Positions 34,580 through 47,050 of a stretch of 64,000 bases of DNA are shown piece after piece; positions within the stretch are counted from its first letter, which is position 1; every line of letters begins with the position of its first letter. The notes beneath the pieces are model-generated. The model made no database searches and was not told the origin of the DNA. It saw nothing but the letters and a program-made list of their open reading frames with translations. The stretch covers positions 1,914,378 to 1,978,377 of the forward strand of contig NC_133663.1 in the NCBI RefSeq assembly GCF_037893015.1, given 5' to 3'. The stretch is from Macrotis lagotis. Lineage: Eukaryota > Chordata > Mammalia > Peramelemorphia > Peramelidae. The position numbers and the translations under genes were made by a program.

Positions 34580-34925
34580 CTGCCAATAAACATTTCTTAA
34601 GCACCAGCTATGGGCCACACACCGTGCCAGGCGTCGGGAGAGGGCTTGGGGGAAAGGCTTGCTAAAAAAAAGTCAAAGATCCCAGTTTTCAAAAGGGAGA
34701 GGGAGGAGGCAGATTTCCAGAAGACAACATTACCCAGAGTGTTGTAGGACCTGAGAAAGCCAACCTCGTTAGCTTTCTGATAATGAAAGTTACCATATTC
34801 ATATGATGCTTGAAAATTTGTAAATCTCTCTGGACTTGGAAATTCGATCCTCATAGATCTTCAGGGTTACAGATGAAGAAACTGAGGCTCCTGAGGAGAG
34901 TAGTGGCAGGACCAACCTTGAGCAG
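34580..34925 (-). mobile_element. Ancient SINE and MIR fragments
   Basis: 'aataaacatttcttaagcac' with 'cagctatgggccac' opens a SINE-like piece. 'gttacagatgaagaaactga' with 'ggctcctgagg' is a reversed MIR. Confidence 0.5.
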
Positions 34926-37375
34926 CTTTTATGTGACAGCCCTCTCCCCCACCCCACCCCGTGCTTCTCCGGGGCTCTTCCTCCTGGGCCACTTTGAGTC
35001 TGATTGGCTGTGGCAGGGAAGGATCATGCCAGGCTTCCAGCCAGTCTTTGTGGACATGATAGAAGTGTGTGGATTACTGGGTTGATGCCAACTTGGAAGG
35101 GTCAGGTCTTGAGGGGAGGGCCTCTGGGCTCTGTCTTGTTTTGTCAGTGAAGCCAGCAACTGGTACTTAAAACTCTTCTGAAAGAGTGAGCCAAAATGAA
35201 CAAGGAGGTGTGACTGGATGAGAGGGTGTTCACATAAGGAGATGGAGAAAACCCTCTGCCCGCATGGGGGCTACCCATTCTGGCTGCTCCCTTCTGGGCC
35301 CAGCCTATCGTCTCCTTGCAACTCTGATTGGACCGTTAAAGGACGATCATGCCAAGTCACTGCCTTTGTCTGAGAGCCAAAGACTCAGCTACTTCATAAA
35401 GCGCCATCCTGAGCACTGATCCAAGAGCTCCATTATCGTGCGTCAGTCAGTGGGGGCTGGGGCTGAAGAAGACTCGGGGCTCTTGGATGGACCAAGGAGC
35501 TGAGCTGGGGCCACGCCTGGGCCAGAGAGAAGGAAGGGTTCTAGTAAGGTCTGAACTGTCAGATCAGTTCCCACTGTAGGAGGGTGGCAGGACCCGTGCC
35601 CTCCCCAAAGCCCTCAGGGCTTGGCTGTGGCAACCTCCAACTGTTGTGGCCTCTCTGGGAGCTTGGGGAAGAACCAGTCCTGGCAGGAAGGGAGCAGGTA
35701 GGTGGGTGGGAGTTTGTGGGTTGTGCATCCATGTGAGGCTATGTGTATGTACGTGTGTGTGTGTGTGTCTATTGTAGAGTCCTGGCCTAATGGTACAAGT
35801 GGGCAGTGGCAGGGTGGGCAGGGAGTGGTTGATCCATTGCTGGGTCAGTGGGGCTGGCACCTGGGGTGGAACAGCGGGGTGAGGCCTCTTCAGATGCAGA
35901 CTGTGGGTCTCCTGTTGAGGGGGGGGTCAGATGATCCCGTCACACGAATCCCAGTATTTGGGCATGCTGGGCAGCCCAGGGGAATGGTATCGGAAAGCTG
36001 ACCCCGAGAAGACTGGATCGGGCGAAGCTCCCGAAGCAGCCTTCTGGGCCTGCCAAGAATGGCTGATGTTTCTGTTTGAGTGGATTTTAGACTGTGGAAC
36101 TCTTGGCTGGGCTGAGGAGCCTCCTGCAGGTGGCGAGGGTGAGGGGCGGGTGCCCAGCCAGGCACTGGGGTTCAGAACCTTTCCTTTAGGTATTGTATTA
36201 CACTCCAGTCTGCAGAACCCACCCTGGGCTTGTCAAGATGCCTGGAAATCCCATTCCTAGCATTACCTGCATTTGAGGAGGAGACCTGGCAGGCCGAGAC
36301 ATGTCCGGAGAAGGACGGCCTGGCCGGTGATGGTGACCAGGATGGGGGCAGGGTGGTCAAGAGAGCCACTCCCAGCGTCCCAGTCACAGCATCCTCCTCC
36401 TCCTCCTATTGCCGCCTTTTCTCTTTACACCAGCGTCATATCAACCCTCCCTGGCCCTCTGCCCCCCAGGGGCACTGCTGTCTGGTGATTAAGAAACACA
36501 TTTAGCCAGGACTCAATAGACTGAGAGAGCTGTCGATCCCAGCAGCCCCTCACCTCTCCCCAGCGAAGCTGATTTGCTTTTTCTGTGTTCCACTCCTCGG
36601 AGCCTCTGTTGAGCTCTGGCTCAACTCATCCCAAGCCTCCCATGTTTCTCCAGATTGCTGACATTCCTCATTTCTTATAGCTCAATGGTGACCCTTATCT
36701 TGGCCAGTCCCCTAATGGCCTCTTTCTGGCCTGTTCCCCCAAAGGTGCTGGGATGGATGTTGAGGGGCCTCTACAGGAGCTTTCCTTCTCCTTGCCTGCC
36801 TTGAGTCATATGAGGTCACTGGGTCAGAGGACAGGGCCAGTTGGCTCAGTTTTCTTCCCCAGCACCCCAATTCCCCATGGGCTCCACCTGCTGGGTCCCC
36901 GCCTTTTGCTCAGTGACTGGCTCGGACACTTCCCATTTGTTGATGCTTTTGCAGTCTGTTTTTAAGAACAGAGGCAGGAGGTCCCAGCAGCCCCAGGGAG
37001 ACATCCTTCCGGAGAGCTCGGCATCTCGAAGGTGCGCCCATCCTTTGGGGACCCCTGGAGGAGGCGGCTGTGTTCATGCCTTTCCCATCAACAAAGCTGA
37101 GCCAGTTTTTTTTTTTGAGCTTGATCAGTAGGTCACAGCCGGATCCCCAGGAAGGTCAAACCCTGCCCTGTGGAGCGGCAAGCCCCCCCCATGTCTGGCT
37201 ACCCCACGAGAGCCCCAGGGTGAGGGTGGCCCCACGCTCGGGGCTGGGGCTGGCTCCTCGGGCCTCCTGGCGCAGCTGGCTTCTGGGAGGGTTTTTCCAT
37301 GGTGTTTGTTTTTCCCAATGTGAAACCTCCTCATACTGACTCATCAAGTAGAGAGAACCGAGAAGTCCTGGGAGG
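34926..37375 (+). other. Intron 1, no gene seen; short (GT)n near 35750
   Basis: A small GT tract at 35752-35769 and a (TCC)n run near 36390-36404. No exon or clear transposon. Confidence 0.4.
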
Positions 37376-37700
37376 CACAAGTCATGGGGGCTGAAGAGCC
37401 CTGGATCCTCTGCTCTGACCTTCTGCAAGTCACAGCAACTCTCCAAGCCTCAGCTTCCCCAGGTTGGGGAGAGTATTGGAAAGGCTGTCACACGGAAGAG
37501 GGAGCAGAGACCGAGGCTAATTAGAGAATGGCTTGCTGGATAGGGCAGTGAGTTCCCCGTCTCTGGAGGTATTCACGTAGCAGCATGGTGCACTTCTGCC
37601 AGGAATGTTTGCTGTTGAGGACTTTTCTGTTTTGGTGGGCTGTTGGTCTAGACCCGTGGGGTCCTCTTGATTCTCTGAGAGACTCAGCATTCCCCCCAAG
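37376..37700 (+). mobile_element. MIR fragment followed by L3/CR1 3' fragment
   Basis: 37400-37470 has 'accttctgcaagtcacagca' (MIR). 37530-37600 has 'agggcagtgagttccccgtc' with 'tctggaggtattca', a motif of L3/CR1 3' ends. A similar piece is at 38233-38270. Confidence 0.45.
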
Positions 37701-38899
37701 GTGTCTGGTTGTGTAGACCATCTCTGGCTGGTTGGGAAGGGGGCTCAGTTCTCCTGGAGAGCAGAAGCCCGGGAACCAAGGGTGCCAGACTTGGGAGTGC
37801 CAGCACCCCGATGTGAATCTGTGATCTGCCTCAGTGTTCTCATGTATAAGTGGGGGAGTGTAGACCAGGTGGCCCTGTGATCCAAGAGGCACCAGGCAGG
37901 TGGGCAGGGGCCTCACTGCCCAGGAGAACCCCGCGAGGAGACCAGGGGTTGGGGGGGGCTGCTGTGGGAGGGAGGCAGGCCGTGGTGATGTGCCTGCCTT
38001 GGCTGGAGAGGGGTTGCCATGGCAGCAGCTTGTTGTGCTCTTGGATCCAGGCCTGGGTCAAGGCCCCCTCCCGTGTGGCAAAGGAGCCTAGAGCTCCCTT
38101 GGCAGAGGCAATGTGGGGCTCTTAGAGCACTCACGGGGCTGGGGACGGGCCAGGATGTTGCCCCCATAGAAGAGAGAGCGGGCACAAAGCCAGCGGGACA
38201 AAAGACACAAGGAATCAATCTAAAGGAAATAAGGTAATGAGTTCCCTGTCACTGGAGGGATTCCTGCCTGCTTGGCCTCCTGCATGTCCCTTCCTTCTCC
38301 TCCTCTGTCTATAGAGGGGGAGCTTGAGTGACCTCTGGGGTCCCTGCCCGGGGGAGGATGATGACCATGGGGGAGAGAATGGGCACATCTGCATCAGAAG
38401 AGGGACAGGGGCTGTGGGGGAAAGAGGAGGACCCACGCCTGCTCTGGTCCCTCCACGGGCCCCGGGGGCCTCCTCACTGGCCAAGCCATTGGCCCCTTCT
38501 TGAGCCTTGTCCATGGGGCCCCTGGTCCGAGTCAGCCCTCCTCCTCTGGGGCTGCCCCTTCCCAGCCTCATTTGTTGGTTCTGTCCCAGGGTGGGCTTTC
38601 CTCATGCTGCCCCCCAGGCTCTGTCTTTCCCTCCCATGTAGATGCTCCTGAGAGGCCCATCTCTCCCTCCTGGACCAGATCCCACATATCCAAATGGAAT
38701 CTCATTATCCCAGCCCCCCCCCATCAACACCCTCCTTCTGTTTATGCCAACTTAACTTTTACCCTTCCCTTTCTCATCAATGATATGTAATCAGTCGCCC
38801 CATCGGGCAGATTCAAACTCAGCCGGGCCTCTCAGCTCTGTGGCCTGAGGGTGAGCAAACCCTTCCCAGGACCCTCGAGGAAGAAGCCTGGCCAGCTCT

Positions 38900-39040
38900 G
38901 CACTCTGGGGGTCCGGCTCTAAATCCTGGCTCTGCTTTCAATGAGTTTGTGACCTTGGGTAAGTCACTTCACCTCCGGGCCTCTGTTTATCCATCTGCAG
39001 ATTGAAGATCCAGAAGTGTGATCAGATCTTAAGGGTCCAT
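38900..39040 (+). mobile_element. MIR element
   Basis: 'ggctctaaatcctggctctg', 'tgaccttgggtaagtcactt' and 'cctctgtttatccatctgca' are the MIR body in + orientation. Confidence 0.75.
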
Positions 39041-40527
39041 AATAGATGGGAAAGGGCCCGGGAATTTGGATTCAAAACAATCCACAAGGGAGCCCCTGGA
39101 GGCCCTGGCCCTCAGAGGGCCCATCCCACTGCTTCTAGAACCTTCTCTCAGAATCCCCACTCTTCTTCCCTCCCCCAACATCCCCTCTGCAGTCAGTCCA
39201 TCCTGACTTCACATCCTGGCCCATTCAGTGAGTCAGAAGCATTTATTGAGTACCCAGGGTGGGCCTGGGGAGTGCCAGGGGCCGGGCATGTCTGACCTCG
39301 TCTCCTCTTATTCAATCATCTCTCGGCTCCTTGTTGCCGCCTGCATCTTCTCGCGCTCCTCAGAGTGGATTTCACGGCCTCCATGGTGGCACTTTGTCAG
39401 CTTGTCTGCCCTCCTCTCCCTTGGGTGCTCTTGGAGCCAGACCAGCCGCTCCTGGGTGCCCCACACTTGGGGGGGCCTCCTCTCCTTCCTCGGCCCCTCT
39501 GTACAAATAAGAGCCACTAATACCAAAGCCTGCCCAGCCACATCTTCACGGCCTGGGTCAGGGCGAGGGAGGGATGGCTCCTCTGACCTTGGCCCTCCTC
39601 ACGCCCTGGGCGACCCCTTTTAGGAAGCTCAGGAGTAAGCTAGAGAGGAGGGGGACAGGAGGGGCACGGCCTGGGACGTCGGGGGGGCCTGGAGAAGAGG
39701 AAGGCCTGAGGAGGTCTGAGGGTGGAGGGTCAAGTACTGGTGGAACAGGTTGAGGCCAGTTGTGCTCAGCCCAGTGGGCACCAGGGAGGGCCGTAAGGGG
39801 AGAAGCTGCAGACTCACAGTCAGGGGAAGCTGGGACATCCCAGGGCCATGGCCAGCCTCCGCAGCTGGGGGGAGCAGCCCCTGGGGATCTTTGAGCAGCC
39901 CTGGACCCCTGGTGGGGGCATTCTGGGGACTCCTTCAGTGGGTGTGTTAGAACCATGGCTGTGGGCCTCCCTCCTTCTCCCCCCACGCTCTTCCCTGCCC
40001 CTTATCCCATCCTCCCTTTTCTCAGCCCCATTAGTCTGGACTCTGCCGCTGATGCCTGTGTGTCCTCAGAGCCGGTCACAGGTCCTCCCCGGGGAGCCTC
40101 CCTGAGATGATTGGGCCTTGGAGCTGAGGCAACTGGAGTGCCGGAGGCCCAGCCTCCTCCAGGGGCTGTCAGCTCTCCCCTCTGGCTCCTCAGCTTACCC
40201 AGATGAAGCCGTCTGGCCTCCCAGGCTGGCGGGAGGCCTGCCCCCAGTGACGAGGCCAGAGGATTTGAAGCTTGCCTGGGAGAAAAGGCAGGGTTTGTGT
40301 TGGCAAAGAGGCAAGGGCTTGCCAGGGAGCAGGAACTCCTGGGCAAAGATGCCAGGGCAGAAAACCACAGGGCGGTCCAGGGAGCTGTGCGTTGTCCAAC
40401 GTGACTGGAGGAAGACTGAGGTGGGGGGCCGATGAGTCACAGGAGCCTGGAGCCGGACTGAGCTCCCACCCACAGGAGGAATCCTCTGAAGCAGCCCTAA
40501 GAAGGCTCAGCCCTTGTCCGGGTGCAT

Positions 40528-40752
40528 CCCTTCCCTGGGCTGAAGCTCCCCCCACCTTCCTGGGCTGAAGCCCACCCCCACCTTCCCTGGGCTGAAGCCC
40601 CCCCCCCCACCTTCCCTGGGCTGAAGCCCCCCACCCCCACCTTCCCTGGGCTGAAACTCCCCCACCTTCCTGGGCTGAAGCCCCCCCACCCCCACCTTCC
40701 CTGGGCTGAAGCTTCCCCACCTTCCTGGGCTGAAGCCCCCCACCCCCACCCC
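40528..40752 (+). repeat. Minisatellite, about 8 units of CCTTCCCTGGGCTGAAGC plus C-rich spacer
   Basis: Eight copies of CTTCC(C)TGGGCTGAAG separated by C-rich spacers (CCCCCCACCCCCAC and shorter) give units of about 23-30 bp in two alternating lengths. The C-runs make G-runs on the minus strand (G-quadruplex potential). A Pro-rich frame across it is a by-product. Confidence 0.93.
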
Positions 40753-40784
40753 GTGACCTCTCATTTTGCCCTTGGAGATAGTAC

Positions 40785-40890
40785 AGAGTGGTGAGTCTGT
40801 CTAGGAAGGCCTTGAATGCCAGCACGGCAAGTTTGGACTTGATCCCAAAGGTGATGGGGAGCCCATGCAGCAGCAGTTAGGTCTGATGTG
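40785..40890 (+). mobile_element. Ancient interspersed repeat fragment
   Basis: 'aaggccttgaatgccagcac', 'ggacttgatcccaaaggtga' and 'tggggagccca' repeat the motif order seen near 2300-2360, same unnamed family. Confidence 0.45.
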
Positions 40891-42019
40891 TTTGAGTCAC
40901 AGACTGTGGGGAATGGGAGCGGGGAGGGAGGAAGATGAACAGACCTGTGTCTCCCTTCCCCCTTGCGGTCGTCCTCCTTGTCGACCTCAGTGTTCACGCC
41001 GGGGGCCCCACGAAGAACTCAGTGTTTGGCCATGTGACTTTGGTCAAGACCCTAGGACTCCATTTCTGAAAAATCAAAAGGCTATTTTGGGGATTGTCCC
41101 AGCCCCAGATCTCCATCCCTCTTCAGCCTCTTGCCTTCTGGCTTCCCACCGGAGCCCACCTTGGTTCTCTGCTCTCCTCTGTCCATGCTCTCTCCCAGTG
41201 AAGCCCCTCACCTTCCTGGCTTCAGCTGTCTCCTTCAGGCAGGTGGCTGCCAGCTTTGGAAGCCCCAGTCCTGCTGCCCCTCCCCGGGCATCCCACCCGG
41301 GCCTGAGCCCCAGCTTATCCCACAGCTGCCCCACCTCAATGACAGCAGCATCCTCTCAGGTACCCAGGCTGACACCTGGGCTCCATCTCTGACTCCCCCC
41401 GACTGAGTCACTCACCCCCACTGTCACTCGGCCAGTTCAGGTTCTTATCACCTCCCACTTAGAGAAGGGGCATGTAATGAGCTGTGTGGTGGGGAGATGC
41501 TGGGGGGCCAGGGAGCGCAAGAGTCACTAAGGGGTTAGTGTTTGGGGGATCTGTGCCATCCCAACTTCTCCTCTCCCTGCCCCCATTGTCCAAGGTGCAG
41601 CATGGACTGCCCTCCATCTCTAGGTTCACAGTACGATGCCCCGCACGGGCATCGCCCTACTCTCTAGACCTGGACAGCTGATCAGTCATGGCCTTCCAGG
41701 TCTCAGACCCAACACTGGCAGTCTGCTTCATGATAATGCCCAGTCTTGGGTGCAGAGCCCAGTGGGCAGGAGGCCAGAGGGTAGAAGCTCCCTCTGTGCC
41801 CTTGCTGGCTCTACCCAACCAGTCTCCTCCTGTCTTGTCAGTCACCTGGAAATGTTGGTGCCTCGGGAGCACAGGATGGGCCCTTGGCCAGGTCAGAGAC
41901 AGGACCCACTGGACCAGGATAGTCAGGACTTGGACAGGGGCATTCTTGCTTCCTAGGCACTAAGTCCAGCCTAGGAGTACAGTATCTTTCTATGGGATGT
42001 CCAAGCTGGGAAGAGCCCC

Positions 42020-42170
42020 ATCCACCACACCATTCTCCCACTAGAGTGGAAGCCACCGTGTTGGTCCCCTGTGGGAATGTAAGCTCCCTGAAGGTAGGGG
42101 CTTTTGCACATCCATTTTTGTAGCTATGGTACCTAGGGAGCACCTCATTCATGCCTACCGATTGCTTAGT
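42020..42170 (+). mobile_element. L2 3' end fragment
   Basis: 'gggaatgtaagctccctgaa' with 'ggtaggggctttt' and 'ggtacctagggagcacctca' follow the L2 3' consensus. Confidence 0.65.
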
Positions 42171-43184
42171 TTGGCCTCTTCTTTCTTTTCATTCCTTCAC
42201 ATCCTCTCCCCTAAAATCTAGGGCCTGGCATTCTCTTATCTCCTTCCTGTGTGGATAGAACCTGGCATCCCCCACTGACCTGCCTACCTCTGCTAAGGGC
42301 GATGGATGGTGGGAGAGGGGAAGCCCCGCTTGGGTGAGTCTGGGGAACCCCAGGCTCTTGGGCTTGGAGTTCAGATGAAGAGTACAGAGCTTTGCTCCAG
42401 AGAACTCTTCCCTGGATTACTCTCCAAAGGGGAATTTGGAGGTAAAGAAGGGCGGGAGCCGGCTAGCAGTGAGTGGGGCCACCTCGAAAGTGGGAAAATC
42501 ATGAACTCAGCAACACCAAACACCCTTCCCCCAGTGGTCCTTAGCTTGGAAGAATACAAGCCTTCCTGGATCAGAGAAAATGGCCCTAGATGACAGCCAC
42601 CACCCAGGAGGCCTAAACCTGAGGAAGTCTGCCTGGCCTTCTCAAGAAGAGAGACAGAGACCAAGAGATAGAGAGACAGAGAATGCGAGAATGGGACCAA
42701 GCTGTGAGTCCAGACTGAACTTCCAGCCTTCCTGGTTGCTACCTGTGGCTCAGCTTCCATCCCCATATCTTTGAGCTGGGTGGGCCGGGTGTACAGAGGG
42801 CCCAGGGAGGTGGGGCAAACCCACCATTTTATTGTCCGGTGATTCTCTCACCACCCTCATCTCCTCCTGGACTTTACCCGGCCGCCACTCCCGCCAGTGA
42901 GGCAGCTTCGGGTCGTTTGACCTCTCCCTTGTCTTGCCTTTCATCTTCTCTGCTTCTTTTAAGATTCCCCTCAGAGAGATGCCTGTGCAGCCACACCTGC
43001 CTTGTTGGGGTGCTCCCTTCCTGCCCTTACCAGAATAGCCTCGAGTGTCTCTCAGGTCTGCAGGACTGGGCTCCCTTCCAAAGAGATTTTCACTCTTCCT
43101 CCCTTTTCAGACTTCCGATCCCCTCCTCTCCTCCATGCCCTTTCTGGTCCAGCCATGTTGATCCTCTTCGGCACTCTTGACTCC

Positions 43185-43515
43185 CCATTTCCCACTGCTG
43201 GGCCTTTGCACCGGCTCTCCCAAGACTCTACCTCTTAGAATTTCTGGTTTTCTCTAAGCATCAGCTCAAAAGCCCTCTTCTTTCTCCCTGAAGTCTCTCT
43301 TCATCCTTCCGGCTGGTCCCTGGTGCTCTCTGACCCTGAAACACTGTATTCATTGGATGATTTATTTATTTATTCATCCCATCAGCACCCGCCTTCACCT
43401 CCACGTGTTGGCTCCCTGGTGGAGTGTGAGCTGCTGAGGGCAGGAGCTGATCTTCATCTCTGTCTTCAGTGTCCTGGCCCAGAGCAACATTTAATTAATA
43501 ATTGCTGTATTTTTC
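43185..43515 (+). mobile_element. L2 3' end, longer copy
   Basis: 'tgggcctttgcaccggctct', 'atgatttatttatttattca' and 'gtgagctgctgagggcagga' with 'gctgatcttcatctctgtct' follow the last 300 bp of L2. Confidence 0.75.
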
Positions 43516-44635
43516 TCACCTTTTCATTACTTGACATCCCCTCCTAAAGTCTGAGGTCCACTTAGTCTGCCTGGCATCTCCCTATTGTCAAGAGTCTGCC
43601 CTGTGCCAGTCAATAAACATGTCCTAAAGCCCCTACTCCGCATCTCGCTATGCTCAGTGGTGGTGAATGAAGCCACCCCCACTCACTCACTCCCTCAGAG
43701 CAAACTAAAGGGTGCAGGTCATTTGGGGAGGGAGGAGAGGCCTGACTGGGGCAGCGCTGGAAAGGGCAAGTCCAAGTGGTCACAATGTCGAGGCTTCTGC
43801 ACCAGCCACAGCATTGTGAGAGTGGTGGCTTCCTCGGCTCCCCAGATCTGAGAGGCCATGGGAGCCCCACCTGCACCAGAGGATTGCACATTAGGGACTG
43901 GAAGGAAGCCCAGAGGTCCTCTGGTCTGAAACCTTGAGAGAGGCTTCTGCACAGGCTGCCTGGCTACAGATGCCACGGGTACCCATGACCAGCACATTTC
44001 TGTCTCTTGAGCTCCATGGCCTCTTCCTCAACAAGGGGTCACTACTTCAAGACCCCACCCCAGCAGTAGGGAGTTTATGACCCTCCAGGCTCCCATGCAC
44101 CTGCTCTAGTCTTGTTGGATCCAAGCTGGTTTTTCAGAGGATCTCAGTCATGAAAAGAATCAATATGGGGAAGAGGGAAAAAAGAGGCAGTGGCTTAAGG
44201 GGACCAAATCCCCCTTCACTGGGAACGTCTTGGAGTTTGTCTTCTTGGTCAGTGTGTAAGAAGGGGAGAAAAGCATGGCAGCTGTGCCCCTTCCTCCTGG
44301 AGAGCTGACCAGGGCCTCAGGGGGGACGGGGGGCTGTCCTCCGGGCCACTTTCCACCACTGTTGGCCAGAAGCTTTAGGCCAGGTCTTCATTTACTTTCC
44401 CTAGGTCTCAGTTCTCATCAATAAGTAAAAATGAAAATGACCTTCCTACGTGTCCTTCCTAGGAATGAGGAGGAATAGTAAAAAATAAAGATTCATAACA
44501 ATGATAGAAATAATAAAAGCATTCATAGCAATGATGATTTTCCTCCATTCTAGGGTTAGCATTCAGCCATGTGCCTGGAGACAGACACAAAGAAAGAGGG
44601 GAAATATGCCTTTGTTCAAAGAGTTGACAATTGGT
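43516..44635 (+). other. Intron 1 near exon 2, no gene seen
   Basis: Mixed sequence with a short motif 'cagtcaataaacatgtccta' of SINE type at 43600-43630. Otherwise nothing supportable. Confidence 0.4.
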
Positions 44636-44639
44636 CAGA

Positions 44640-44845
44640 CTTGTATTTCTAGATTAAACGAAGTTTAGCCCTAAGTAGAATAGGCTGCTTGGGGAGGTAG
44701 TGAGCTTCCCACCCCTGGGGGTCTCCAAGCAGAGGCTGCATGCTCTCTTCTCAGATATGCTACAGTGAGCTCACTTCTTCAGGGATGGAATGGGTTGAAC
44801 TCGGCGGCCTTTGAAGTCTCTGCCAGCTTGGAGGCTCTATGCCTC
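44640..44845 (+). mobile_element. L3/CR1 LINE 3' end
   Basis: 'gggaggtagtgagcttccca', 'ccaagcagaggctgcatgct' and 'gggatggaatgggttgaact' with 'ctgccagcttggaggctcta' are the L3/CR1 3' end, close to the consensus. Confidence 0.75.
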
Positions 44846-45548
44846 CTGCATCCTACCCCTCACAGCATAAGCTGAACCAGATCTTAAGTTGAAGAGACCA
44901 AGTAGGGCCAGATCTGGTTCTGGTGGAGCTGCAGTTCTCCTCAGGGTGAGTGAACTTGGCCAGGGGCTAGGAAGCTTGGAGCACACACCCCCCACCATGG
45001 GCCGTTCTGCGCCTTGCTCATCTCCAGGAGGGGCTGGGAGCTGGTTGACCACCAGCTGGGTGAGCTCCCTCCCAGTCAGGCTAAGCTGAGGTGCTCCAGG
45101 TGTTCACAACTTCTCCTGCATCATCAGTTCTGTATCCTCCCTTCAAGGAGTTCAGGTCGGGTTCTGGTTGGGTTTCTGGAGCAGTTCCCAAGTATTTTGT
45201 CTCCCTGAGCACTGGGCAAGTGAGAAGAGTCTGGGTTTGTTGATCCAACTACCCGGCTACCTTGGGGTAGGCTCCTAAGTCCTCACCCATAGGTGGTGGC
45301 CTTGAGGGAGTGGACGAGACCAAAGGGCCCTGGAAGGTAAGGCTGGACAACAAGGAACCTGGGATTTGTTTTGACCAAAAACTGGTTTTGCAGAGGAAGG
45401 AGAGGAGGTTCAGAGGGGACAAAGGACTTGTCCAAGATCATTCAGGTGTAAGAACCAACACTGTCATGTACAGGGGGAACAAGAAAGGCTGCATCTGGAC
45501 AGGCCTGTGTGGCCGCTTATCACCTCTTTCTGTGTCTTCTCTCCCCAG

Positions 45549-45619
45549 GCTGATCGGCTGTTCTGACCAGATTGAGACCCAAACTGCATCAGTGCATGAA
45601 ACTGGCCCTCGTCCCCACC
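45549..45619 (+). other. CAMKK1: CAMKK1 exon 2, 5' UTR part
   Basis: The acceptor TTCTCTCCCCAG ends at 45548. In the kinase frame there is a TGA at 45551-45553, just inside the exon. That closes the frame upstream and shows translation does not enter from exon 1. One in-frame ATG at 45596, in a weak context (T at -3), precedes the main start and would add eight residues (MKLALVPT). Confidence 0.8.
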
Positions 45620-46051
45620 ATGGAGGAAGGCTCAGCCCTGTGCAGCCAAGACCCTTGTACAGAACTGGTGGAGAAAGTGGTTGCCCTTGATGTGACTGAT
45701 CTGGGGGGAGTGGGCGAGGGGGACGACTGTGGAGTCTTCTCTGGGAATGGCCGCAACCAAGACTGTCGGGCAAGCAGCAGCCCCCCTGAAGCCAGAGAGA
45801 GAATTCCATCAGCCCCCTCCCTGACCGCCATAGATGCCCATCCCCCAAAGGACCCCAAGAACATCCCTGTCCGGCCTTCCCTATCCAACAGGAAGCTCTC
45901 CCTCCAGGAAAGACCAAACAGAAGCTGTCTTTCAGCTGCCTGTCCTTCTATGAGCGGGCCCTATGCCACAGGTCCTGCCAACCATATCTCGCCCCGCATT
46001 GTGCGCCGACCCACCATCGAATCCAACCGTGTATCCATCTCAGATGTGGAG
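45620..46051 (+). CDS. CAMKK1: CAMKK1 exon 2 coding part: regulatory N-terminus (residues 1-144)
   Basis: The start is ATG at 45620 in a strong context (CCACCATGG). The product begins MEEGSALCSQDPCTELVEKV, matching the known N-terminus of CaMKK1. The region is Ser/Pro-rich and disordered. RKLSLQERP (Ser94) matches the PKA and 14-3-3 site known as Ser74 in the human and rat enzyme. RRPTIES (Thr132) matches the inhibitory PKA site Thr108. GPYATGPANHISPR is also conserved. The segment between the start and RPSLS is about 20 residues longer than in the human protein as I remember it, which accounts for most of the 20-24 residue offset. The donor is GTGGAG|GTAGGT, phase 0. The acidic N-terminal stretch and phosphosites set basal activity and PKA inhibition in this family. 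Confidence 0.95.
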
Positions 46052-46890
46052 GTAGGTGAAGCCATAGGCAAACAGTATGGGGACACCCAACCTAGAAACA
46101 GAAATGGGAGTCATGATTTGCTGAGCCCCTCTGCCAGTGGCAAGGAAAGGGAAGAAGCTCCTAAGTTTTCAACAAGCCTTTCCTGATTTCTCCTATAGTC
46201 CCAGCCCTCCACTAGCCCCTATACTATAGGGCAATCAGGAGGAAGAGGAAACACTGGGCCTTGCCTGGAAGGTGGGGTGGGTAAGGGCAGTAATGCAAGC
46301 ATAGATAAGGAGCCTGGCTATCCTAGGAGGGAGTTGCAAGCATGAGGAAGGAGGAGGCCTATCCTAGAAGAGTGCTGCAAGCATGACAAGGGCAGCTATC
46401 TAGGAGGGTGCACAAAGCAGCCTCCTCTGGGTGATGGCAGAGGAGCCAGGGGAGGCTAGTGACCTCAGCTTCCTTGCCATCCATGCCCAGCTGGAGAATT
46501 ATTCATTATCCTACTAAGCTGCTTGGTGAACATTTGGAAAGAGAGGCTGTGATCCCAAAGGATTACCCCTGGGTCTGTGGAGTGACAGTCAGGTCAAACA
46601 GAGCACATTTCCTCTTTGAACAGGAGAATCAGAGAGCTTAGGGGAAGCTTATAGCTGGCACGAATCTTAGTAAAGTAGCTGACAGGCCAAGGGGCCTCCT
46701 TTTGGCTATATGCCATTCCATAAGGTTATCTATCCTTGACTAAGATAAAGGACCAAGTGGCCATATGTTCATCAGGTGTGTAGGTGATGCCCAGCTGGCA
46801 GAGAATACTACCATCCTGGGGGTCAGGCTCAGGATCCAAAACCTCTCAGAGCACTGAGCCAAATTAAATCAAATGAGACTTTGTGGGGAG
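46052..46890 (+). other. Intron 2, first part, nothing recognised
   Basis: Begins with donor GTAGGTGAAG. Contains short local repeats of 'tatcctaggagggagttgca' type (46318-46385). Confidence 0.45.
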
Positions 46891-46904
46891 ACATCCAATC
46901 TTTT

Positions 46905-47050
46905 TAATTTTTTTTATTTTTGCAAGGCAATGGGGTACAGTGACTTGCCCAAGGTCACACAGCTAGGTAATTATTAAGTGTTGTATTTGAACTCAGGAAC
47001 TTCTGACTCCATAGCCAGTGCTCTATCCACTGCACCATCTAGCTGCCCCC
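46905..47050 (-). mobile_element. CORE-SINE in intron 2, exact target duplication
   Basis: On + it has the T-rich tail, 'tttgcaaggcaatggggtac', 'cttgcccaaggtcacacagc' and the reversed head 'cactgcaccatctagctgcc'. CATCCAATCTTTT occurs at both edges, an exact 13-bp duplication. Confidence 0.93.
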
